A DNA stretch of 64,000 nucleotides from Gordonia neofelifaecis NRRL B-59395. GTDB taxonomy: Bacteria; Actinomycetota; Actinomycetes; Mycobacteriales; Mycobacteriaceae. Position 1 is the first letter of the stretch. Each line of letters starts with the position of its first letter. The position numbers were made by a program, and so were the translations under genes. The notes beneath the pieces were generated by a model. The model was not told where the DNA came from. It saw only the letters and a program-made list of their open reading frames with translations, and ran no database searches. Of this stretch, positions 57,974 through 64,000 are shown piece by piece. The DNA lies in the NCBI RefSeq assembly GCF_000192435.1, contig NZ_AEUD01000005.1:186001-250000 (forward strand), written 5' to 3'.

Positions 57974-59248
57974 ATGCTGAAGCTGGCGAGTTCGGCCCTG
58001 GTGGTGCTCATCGCACCGCCGCTGTATCTGATGCTGGATCTCGCGGTCGTCGGACGGCTCGGTGCCACCGAACTCGCGGCGCTCACCGTCGCGACCCTGG
58101 TGCTGTCGGTGATCAGCACTCAGCTCACCTTCCTCTCGTACGGCACCACTGCACGCTCGGCCCGGGCGTTCGGTGCCGGCGACCGCGAGCGCGCCATCCA
58201 CGAGGGGGTCCAGGCGAGCTGGATCGCACTGGGCGTCGGCGGCGCGATCGTCGCGATCGCGTGGCTTCTCGCACCGCAGATCACGCGTGCGCTGGTACCG
58301 GACCCGCAGGTCGCGGCGGACGCCGCGTCCTGGCTGCGGATCGCCGTCTTCGGTGTGCCGTTGATCCTCTTCGCGATGGCAGGCAACGGCTGGATGCGCG
58401 GTGTGCAGGACACCCGGCGCCCGGTCTACTTCGTCGTGGCCGGACTGGCGGTGTCGGCGGTGCTGTGCATCGGACTCGTGCACGGCGTCGGCGGGTTGCC
58501 GCGTTTCGGGCTCCAGGGCAGCGCCTGGGCGAACCTGGTCGGTCAGTCGATCACCGGTGTCGCCTTCGTCGCCCGTCTGGTCTCGGAGCGGACCGGCGGA
58601 CTCGCTCCGGACTGGCCGGTGATCCGCGCTCAGCTCACGATGGCTCGGGACCTCGTCTTGCGCAGCCTGTCGTTCCAGATCTGCTTCATCTCCGCCGCGG
58701 CCGTCGCCGCCCGGTTCGGAGTCGCACAGGTCGCGGCGCATCAGGTGGTGCTGCAACTGTGGGAGTTCAGTTCGCTGCTGCTCGACTCGCTCGCCATCGC
58801 GGCGCAGCAATTGGTGGGCGCGGCGCTCGGCGCGGGGGCCTTCCACGTCGCACGGAGATCGGCCAGGCACGCGACGGTCGTGTCTTTCGGCGTCTCCGTC
58901 GCACTTGCCGGGGTGCTCGCCGCCGGGGTCACGCTGATTCCACGGATCTTCACCGACGACGCGGAGATTCTCGACGCCATGCGGACACCCTGGTGGTTCT
59001 TCGTCGTGATGCTGCCGATCGCGGGCGTGGTCTTCGCGCTCGACGGCGTGCTGCTCGGCAGCGGCGACGCCGCGTTCCTGCGCACCGCGACGTTGGCGGG
59101 CGCCCTCGGCGCCTTCCTGCCGCTCATCTGGCTGTCGTGGGTGTTCGATTGGGGCCTGGCGGGCATCTGGAGCGGTCTGCTCGCCTTCATGTGCATCCGG
59201 CTGGCCGCGGTGGTGTGGCGTGTGCGAAGTGGGGCGTGGGTCAAGTAG
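57974..59248 (+). CDS. dinF: MATE family efflux transporter (DinF-like)
   Basis: A 424-residue transporter with about 12 membrane segments in two pseudo-symmetric MATE halves: LYLMLDLAVVGRLGATELAALTVATLVLS opens the first and QLWEFSSLLLDSLAIAAQQLVGAALGAG the second. The exchange substrate is unknown. ATG 57974 was selected from alignment with the usual DinF start. The next gene is a DUF559 protein with a hairpin directly after this stop. Confidence 0.88.
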   Translation: MLKLASSALVVLIAPPLYLMLDLAVVGRLGATELAALTVATLVLSVISTQLTFLSYGTTARSARAFGAGDRERAIHEGVQASWIALGVGGAIVAIAWLLAPQITRALVPDPQVAADAASWLRIAVFGVPLILFAMAGNGWMRGVQDTRRPVYFVVAGLAVSAVLCIGLVHGVGGLPRFGLQGSAWANLVGQSITGVAFVARLVSERTGGLAPDWPVIRAQLTMARDLVLRSLSFQICFISAAAVAARFGVAQVAAHQVVLQLWEFSSLLLDSLAIAAQQLVGAALGAGAFHVARRSARHATVVSFGVSVALAGVLAAGVTLIPRIFTDDAEILDAMRTPWWFFVVMLPIAGVVFALDGVLLGSGDAAFLRTATLAGALGAFLPLIWLSWVFDWGLAGIWSGLLAFMCIRLAAVVWRVRSGAWVK

Positions 59249-59251
59249 CGA

Positions 59252-59298
59252 ACTTCCGATGAATCTGCGCCCCTGGTGGGCGCAGATTCATCGGAAGT
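59252..59298 (+). repeat. Left hairpin repeat flanking the second DUF559 gene
   Basis: ACTTCCGATGAATCTGCGCC plus one C forms a perfect 21-base arm (59252-59272) pairing with 59278-59298 across a 5-base loop CTGGT. It begins four bases after the dinF stop. Its 16-base arm core, CGATGAATCTGCGCCC, is repeated in the hairpin at 60230-60270. Confidence 0.93.
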
Positions 59299-59342
59299 CG
59301 TGTCGGTGGAACCCAGGAGCGTGCCGCTGCGTCCAATAGGAC

Positions 59343-60224
59343 ATGGGGGACTCGGGCGCGCTGGCCGCGTTGATCGCTGAACAGGACGGACTCATCACCT
59401 CGGCGCAAGCGCTCCGGGGCGGTCTCACCCGCAAGGAGATCCGGGGCCGACTGGACCGGCGGGAGTGGTGTGCGCTCGTCCGCGGAATCTATCGATCGAG
59501 TTCGCATCCGCTCACCGAGAGTCTGCTGGTCCGAGCAGCGGTGGCCGCGCACCATGGCGTGGCTGACCGGACAACGGCGGCCTGGTGGCATGGAATGCTC
59601 GATTCCCTGACGTATCCGTTGACCGTTGCGACAGCCAACACGACTACCGCCGACCGGTGGTCGCTCGGCCCGCTGGACCTCACTCGTCGGCACTACGACG
59701 ATGCGGACTTGACCATGGTCCGCGGGCTCCGCGTGACCACGCCGCCGGCGACGGTGATGTTCGGCGCGGCCGCGATGCCCGACGGCGGTCGATTCCTCGA
59801 CCGGGCGCTGCAGCGTGGTGTCGTCACAGTCACCGAGCTCGAGGCCGTCGTCGAGCGCTACGCGGGCAGTCGCGGGATAGGTGAGGCTCGGCGGCTCGTG
59901 CGCATCGCCTCGCAGGATTCGGAGTCAGAGGCCGAACGGCTCTTCGTACGTCTGCTGCGCGAGGCCGGCATCACCGGCTGGGTGCAGCAGCTCCGATTCG
60001 GACGGTGGCGTCTCGACTTCGGCTGGCCCGATCTCCGCGTCGCGATCGAGATCGACGGACTGGCCTTCCATTACCAGCACGACCGATTTCAGGCGGACCG
60101 GGCGAAATACAACGCGCTCGACGCCGCCGGATGGCGCAAGAAGGTGTACACCTGGCACGACCTGACGTACCGGCCGGGAGAGGTCCTCGACGAGGTGCTC
60201 GAGATGCTCAATGCGAGGATATGA
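59343..60224 (+). CDS. DUF559 (VSR-like nuclease fold) protein with AbiEi-type N-terminus
   Basis: A 293-residue protein. The N-terminal part resembles the wing-helix AbiEi antitoxin domain (LIAEQDGLITSAQALRGGLTRKEIRGRLDRREWCALVRGIYRS). The C-terminal part resembles the DUF559 restriction-endonuclease fold: RWRLDFGWPDLRVAIEIDGLAFHYQHDRFQADRAKYNALDAAGW, with the D...E-x-D acidic pattern. It shares layout but little sequence with the protein at 46724-47539. The ATG follows a GTCCAATAGGAC region. Its sequence is bracketed by two hairpins of one family. Confidence 0.85.
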   Translation: MGDSGALAALIAEQDGLITSAQALRGGLTRKEIRGRLDRREWCALVRGIYRSSSHPLTESLLVRAAVAAHHGVADRTTAAWWHGMLDSLTYPLTVATANTTTADRWSLGPLDLTRRHYDDADLTMVRGLRVTTPPATVMFGAAAMPDGGRFLDRALQRGVVTVTELEAVVERYAGSRGIGEARRLVRIASQDSESEAERLFVRLLREAGITGWVQQLRFGRWRLDFGWPDLRVAIEIDGLAFHYQHDRFQADRAKYNALDAAGWRKKVYTWHDLTYRPGEVLDEVLEMLNARI

Positions 60225-60229
60225 CCCAT

Positions 60230-60270
60230 TGCGATGAATCTGCGCCCGTGTCGGGCGCAGATTCATCGCA
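60230..60270 (+). repeat. Right hairpin repeat flanking the second DUF559 gene
   Basis: TGCGATGAATCTGCGCCCG (60230-60248) pairs perfectly with 60252-60270 across the 3-base loop TGT. It shares 16 bases of each arm with the left hairpin, and lies between the convergent stops of the DUF559 and GNAT genes, so it could also act as a terminator. Confidence 0.93.
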
Positions 60271-60276
60271 GTCGGA

Positions 60277-60609
60277 TCACCGGTCGGCGACGACCGGCTG
60301 GTACTGCGGGAAGCGCTCGAGGAACGACTGCACGTACGTGCACACCGGGACGATCTTCGTGCCCTGCGCGGAGAGTTCGTCGAGCACCGAGGCGACGAGC
60401 AACCGGGCGAAGCCCGCCCGGCCGTATTTCTCGGTGACGACGGTGTGGAGCAGGACGAGGGTGTGCTCGTCGCGGCGTTCGTAGCCCTCCACTCCGACGA
60501 GTTCATCGCCCGACCAGAGCTCGTAGCGGTCCCGATCGGGAAAGTTGCGGAGTGCCGGCGCCGGGGTGAGCTCGACCGTCGGCGGCGGAACGGGGACAGA
60601 TGCGGTCAT
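60277..60609 (-). CDS. Small GNAT-fold N-acetyltransferase (YjdJ-type)
   Basis: A 110-residue protein of the short GNAT type PF14542: YELWSGDELVGVEGYERRDEHTLVLLHTVVTEKYGRAGFARLLVASVLDEL, containing the acetyl-CoA loop at YGRAGFARLL. The catalytic partner and substrate are unknown. It is convergent with the DUF559 gene; its stop begins six bases after the hairpin at 60230-60270. Confidence 0.85.
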   Translation of the reverse strand: MTASVPVPPPTVELTPAPALRNFPDRDRYELWSGDELVGVEGYERRDEHTLVLLHTVVTEKYGRAGFARLLVASVLDELSAQGTKIVPVCTYVQSFLERFPQYQPVVADR

Positions 60610-60683
60610 GTCTTCGACGCTACTACCGGATCGGTGCAGGTCGACACCGCCACGCCCCGGGCGCGCCCCTCCCCGTGACCCGC

Positions 60684-62216
60684 TCAGCGAAGCGCCTCAC
60701 CCCACACCACCGAATCGCGCACGCGGCCCTTGACGATCTTTCCGCCCGGGTTGCGGGGGAGCGGCTCGGTGATCACGGAGACGAACTGCGGCACCTTGAA
60801 ATCGGCGATCGACTCGGACACCGCCGCGATCACCTCGGCCACGTCGATCGTCTCACCGCCGGTGTAGATCACCGCGCCCACCTTCTCGCCGAGGACGTCG
60901 TCCGGTACCGCGATGACCGCGGCCTCCAGCACTCCGGGCACCGCCATCAGCGCCGATTCGACCTCGATGCTGGACACGTTCTCGCCACCGCGGTTGATGA
61001 TGTCCTTGGTACGGTCGACGATCCGGACCCGCCCCGCGTCGTCGACCCGGACGACGTCGCCGGTGTGCAGCCACCCGTCCACGATCGTCTCGGCGGTCGC
61101 ATCGGGACGCTGCCAGTATCCGGCGGTGATATTGGCTCCCCGCACCACCAGCTCGCCGAAGCCGGGTTCGTCGCCGAACGGCGCGACACCGAGTTCCACT
61201 GAGGGCACGGCATAGCCCACCGAGTCGGCGTGATCCTCCGCGTCCTCGTGCGGCAGGACCGTCATGAGCGACGCCGACTCGGTCATCCCGTAACCGTTGG
61301 CCACGCGAGCGGCATCGAACGCGCGCTTGAGTGAGGCGACGAGGCTCGGGGCGATCGGCGCGCCGCCATACGCCAGCCACCGCACCGTGGACGTGTCGGC
61401 GCCGGCGAAGTCCGCGTGCCGCAGCATCAGCGCGTAGATCGCGGGCACCGTGACCAGGAAGGTGATCCGCTCGGCGGCCAGCGTCCCGATGAGGGCACCG
61501 ACGTCCAGCGTCGGCATGATGACAGCGGTGCCGCCGTAGTACGCGGCCACCAGCAACTGCGAGTTGCAGCCGGTGACGTGGAAGAGCGGCACGCAGATCA
61601 GTGTCCGCATGTCCGTGCCGATGTCGGACGGAATCGCGAAGCAGCGGGCCACATTCCCGGTGTTGGTCAGGAACGCCTCGTGGGTGGTCGGCACCCCCTT
61701 CGGACGGCCGGTGGTTCCGGAGGTGTAGAACAGCGCCGCGACGTCGGTCAGGGTCGCCGTCTCGTCGACGAACGGGTCGCCGACGGGCAGGTCGGCGCCG
61801 GGTGCCAGGTCGATCGACGCGCCCGAGTCGTCCAGCAGGAACGCGACCTCCGACTCGCTGGAGCGCGTGTTGACCGCGACCACGATGCCGCCGGCGAAGA
61901 GCACCCCCCAGAAGGCGAGCACCCAGTCGACCCCGGCCGGGTAGCGGACGGCGACACGGTCGCCGCGCTGCAGTCCGCGTCCGCGGAGGCCGCCGGCGAT
62001 CCGCGCGGCCCGGTCCCACAGCTCCCGGTAGGTGAGGCGTTCGCCGCCGAGTTCGACGACGGCTTCGGCGTCGGGGCGCGCGTCGACATGCACCGCGAGC
62101 ATCGCGATCAGCGACGACGGCAGCTCGTCGAGGTGCGGGACGCCCCGGGCGTCGACGGTGACGCCGTCCTGCGGAAACGGATTGCGGGCGCGACTGATCG
62201 GAACGATGCCGGACAT
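60684..62216 (-). CDS. Acyl-CoA synthetase (AMP-binding, ANL family)
   Basis: A 510-residue ANL enzyme forming acyl-AMP and then acyl-CoA. The AMP/ATP loop is LFYTSGTTGRPKGVPTTH (about 175-192); YGMTES and TGDVVRVDDAGRVRIVDRTKDIINRGGENVSSIEVE follow, with the catalytic Lys in the C-terminal PRNPGGKIVKGRV (near 495). Substrate specificity cannot be read. ATG 62216 overlaps the stop of the phosphotriesterase-like gene by one base (TGATG), so the two form an operon. Confidence 0.92.
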   Translation of the reverse strand: MSGIVPISRARNPFPQDGVTVDARGVPHLDELPSSLIAMLAVHVDARPDAEAVVELGGERLTYRELWDRAARIAGGLRGRGLQRGDRVAVRYPAGVDWVLAFWGVLFAGGIVVAVNTRSSESEVAFLLDDSGASIDLAPGADLPVGDPFVDETATLTDVAALFYTSGTTGRPKGVPTTHEAFLTNTGNVARCFAIPSDIGTDMRTLICVPLFHVTGCNSQLLVAAYYGGTAVIMPTLDVGALIGTLAAERITFLVTVPAIYALMLRHADFAGADTSTVRWLAYGGAPIAPSLVASLKRAFDAARVANGYGMTESASLMTVLPHEDAEDHADSVGYAVPSVELGVAPFGDEPGFGELVVRGANITAGYWQRPDATAETIVDGWLHTGDVVRVDDAGRVRIVDRTKDIINRGGENVSSIEVESALMAVPGVLEAAVIAVPDDVLGEKVGAVIYTGGETIDVAEVIAAVSESIADFKVPQFVSVITEPLPRNPGGKIVKGRVRDSVVWGEALR

Positions 62217-63196
62217 CACGCGACCGGGGTGAAGTACGCGCGGGGGTTGTCGACGAGCATCGTCGTGATCTGCTCGTCGGTGACACCGCGCTCGCGCAGA
62301 GCGGGCAGGACGTCGTCGTGGATGTGGGTGTAGTGCCAGTTCGGCAGCGCCGCCTTGCGGGCCTCCTCGGGGAAGAAGTCCGAGTAACAGGAGGCGTCGT
62401 GCGACAGCACCAGCTGCGAGACGAATCCCGCGTCGACCATCTGTGCGACCATCGAGACCCGGTCCTCGAAGGGGGAGAAGGCGTCGATGCCGAAGCGGTC
62501 CATGCCAAGGATCGCGCCGGTGTCGGCCAGCCGCTTCAGGTAGTCGAGGTCGGTCGTGTCGCCGCTGTGGCCCAGCACCACCTTGCTCATGTCGCACCCT
62601 TCCTCGGCGAACACCCTCGCCGCCACCAGCCCGGCTTCGATGCCGACGTGGGTGTGCACGGTGATCGGCGTACCGGTCTCCACATGTGCCTGCGCGACCG
62701 CCCGCATCACCCGCTCGACGCCGGGGGTCAGGCCGGCCTCGTCGATCGCGCACTTGAGCAGTCCCGCTTTGACTCCGGTGTGGGCGATGCCGTTGCGGAT
62801 GTCGCCGATGAACAGGTCGGTCATCGGATCGACCTCGGTGTCGAAGACCTTCCCCGGACCGGTGAAGTGAAACTGCACGGGCTCATCGTGGTACGTGTAG
62901 ATCCCCGTGGCCACGACGATGTTGATGTCGGCCCGCTCGTTGATCCGCTGGATGCGCGGGATGTACCGGCCGAGTCCGATCACCGTCGGATCGACGATGG
63001 TCCGGACTCCACGCGTAGCGACCTCATTGAGTTTCGCCACCGCATCGGCGACACGGTGGTCCTCGTCCCACGGGTCCGGGTAGTCGGGATAGTTGTCCCG
63101 GATCTCGCTGCCGATCGTGAAGACGTGCTCGTGCATCAGCACCTGCCCCAAGTCGTTCACATCGACCTGGCCCTTGACTGTCTCGACGGTGCTCAA
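62216..63196 (-). CDS. Phosphotriesterase-like lactonase (PTE/PLL family)
   Basis: A 326-residue amidohydrolase of the PTE/PLL family. The metal site is complete: His22 and His24 (MHEHVF), the bridging Lys148 (AGLLKCAIDE), His181 (TVHTHV), His210 (LGHSGD) and Asp267 (LSHDAS). Members hydrolyse lactones (including acyl-homoserine lactones), and some phosphotriesters. TTG 63196 is chosen because AGGAGG precedes it at ideal distance; a GTG 45 bases upstream would lack a ribosome site. It is upstream of and coupled to the acyl-CoA ligase, suggesting a lactone-to-acyl-CoA route. Confidence 0.92.
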   Translation of the reverse strand: MSTVETVKGQVDVNDLGQVLMHEHVFTIGSEIRDNYPDYPDPWDEDHRVADAVAKLNEVATRGVRTIVDPTVIGLGRYIPRIQRINERADINIVVATGIYTYHDEPVQFHFTGPGKVFDTEVDPMTDLFIGDIRNGIAHTGVKAGLLKCAIDEAGLTPGVERVMRAVAQAHVETGTPITVHTHVGIEAGLVAARVFAEEGCDMSKVVLGHSGDTTDLDYLKRLADTGAILGMDRFGIDAFSPFEDRVSMVAQMVDAGFVSQLVLSHDASCYSDFFPEEARKAALPNWHYTHIHDDVLPALRERGVTDEQITTMLVDNPRAYFTPVA

Positions 63197-63325
63197 CGTT
63201 CCTCCTGAATGCCGAAAGCGGGCTGACGTGACCCGTCCCACCGTGAGTGGCGGGCGTCACAGGACAATCATGCGCTGCCGGGCGGGAAGAATCTCCGGAA
63301 GCGGGCTCGTGGCACCATGGTCGCC

Positions 63326-64000
63326 ATGGCAACGCTCTGGGCGGTCAGCGACCTGCACGTCTCCCACCGAGGCAATGAGCCGATCCTCGAGCAGATCAAG
63401 CCGTCGGACCCGGGGGACTGGCTGATCGTCGCCGGCGACGTCGCCGAACGGACCGACGACATCATCGACACGCTGCGGCGTCTGAAGAACAGATTCCACA
63501 CGGTGGTCTGGGTGCCGGGGAACCACGAGCTCTACACGACCGCGAAGGACCCGTTGCAGGTGTTCGGAGTCGCGCGGTACGACTATCTGGTTCAGGCCTG
63601 CCGCGACCTCGGCGTGGTCACGCCGGAGGATCGGTATCCGCTCTTCGACCCGGGCGACGGCACGGCACCGGTGCGTGTGGTGCCGATGTTCCTGCTCTAC
63701 GACTACACGTTCCGGCCTGAGGGCACGTCGACGGCGCTGCAGGCCCTCGCCGTCGCACGCGAGGCGAACGTGGTCGCGACGGATGAGTTCCTGCTCTCGC
63801 CCGAGCCCTTCGGCACCCGTGACGCCTGGGGCCGGGCCCGAATCGAGGCCACGCGCGCGCGGCTGGAGGCGCTCGATCCGGCTGAGCCGACCGTCCTGAT
63901 CAACCACTGGCCGCTGCGCCGCGAGCCGTGCGACGCCCTGTTCTACCCGGAGTTCGCCCTGTGGTGCGGCAGTGAGCTGACCGCCGACTGGCACACCCGG
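63326..64000 (+). CDS. Metallophosphoesterase, 5' part
   Basis: The first 225 residues of a calcineurin-type phosphoesterase; the gene runs out of the window. Motifs are visible: SDLHVSH (Asp9, His11), VAGDVAE, PGNHELYT and, near the end, INHWPLRREP, all typical of dinuclear metallophosphoesterases. ATG 63326 was used; ATG 63317 is also possible. M. tuberculosis has a homologue (Rv2795c) next to pptT, so pptT may lie beyond the edge. Confidence 0.9.
   Translation, partial: MATLWAVSDLHVSHRGNEPILEQIKPSDPGDWLIVAGDVAERTDDIIDTLRRLKNRFHTVVWVPGNHELYTTAKDPLQVFGVARYDYLVQACRDLGVVTPEDRYPLFDPGDGTAPVRVVPMFLLYDYTFRPEGTSTALQALAVAREANVVATDEFLLSPEPFGTRDAWGRARIEATRARLEALDPAEPTVLINHWPLRREPCDALFYPEFALWCGSELTADWHTR

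Noticed and set aside
60230-60270. Hairpin at the end of the DUF559 gene as a plain terminator only
   Set aside because: Possible on its own, but the identical arm core before the gene at 59252-59298 needs a further explanation, so it is recorded as a repeat.

Overview
The window is GC-rich, densely coded chromosomal DNA from an actinobacterium of the order Mycobacteriales, most likely the Gordonia/Williamsia/Tsukamurella side rather than Mycobacterium. The support is the presence of mycothione reductase, a fused CysN-CysC, a Rip1-type intramembrane protease, a DevR/DevS-like two-component pair, a DesA-like acyl-ACP desaturase, heavy GTG/TTG start use, and a gene order that largely follows the M. 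tuberculosis Rv2836c-Rv2898c region as I remember it. No rRNA, tRNA, CRISPR array, classical insertion sequence or prophage was recognised, and no stretch longer than about 300 bases lacks a gene.

Layout. 1-4.8 kb: sulfate activation (cysD partial, cysNC), an MFS exporter and two NTF2-fold proteins. 4.9-8 kb: yraN, comM-like ATPase, dprA. 8-10.5 kb: an iron-box-preceded siderophore-interacting reductase and an MFS exporter. 10.6-18.5 kb: xerC, an M23-type protein, then the translation and lipid block rpsB-tsf-pyrH-frr-cdsA, LapA-like protein, rlmN, DUF2631. 18.5-27 kb: dxr, rip1/rseP, an orphan formylglycine-generating enzyme, ispG, a GNAT protein, a class B PBP and a Q/Y/G-rich membrane protein. 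27-30 kb: hmuTUV haem ABC transporter behind an iron box. 30-36 kb: map, cobQ, hydrolases, mycothione reductase. 36-46.6 kb: mqo, chelatase-like AAA-VWA fusion, cobO, cobB, a DevS-like kinase, a convergent DevR-like regulator, a desaturase, cysG. 47.6-59.2 kb: yaaA, proS, a DUF4439 pair and the rimP-nusA-ylxR-infB-rbfA-nrnA-dinF block. 60-64 kb: small GNAT, acyl-CoA ligase with phosphotriesterase-like enzyme, and a truncated metallophosphoesterase.

The genes form several coherent sets: assimilatory sulfur and siroheme (cysD/cysNC, cysG), isoprenoid precursor synthesis (dxr, ispG), corrin synthesis (cobQ, cobO, cobB, chelatase-like protein), iron and haem acquisition (SIP reductase, hmuTUV), cell envelope (cdsA, PBP, Rip1) and core translation.

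The most unusual structures are two separate DUF559/VSR-like nuclease genes, each bracketed by its own repeats. The gene at 46724-47539 sits in a 1,020-bp unit bounded by 53-bp imperfect inverted repeats and a possible 3-bp target duplication, fitted exactly between the stop codons of convergent neighbours. The gene at 59343-60224 is bracketed by two near-identical hairpins sharing a 16-bp arm core. These look like single-gene mobile cassettes, although that is an inference.
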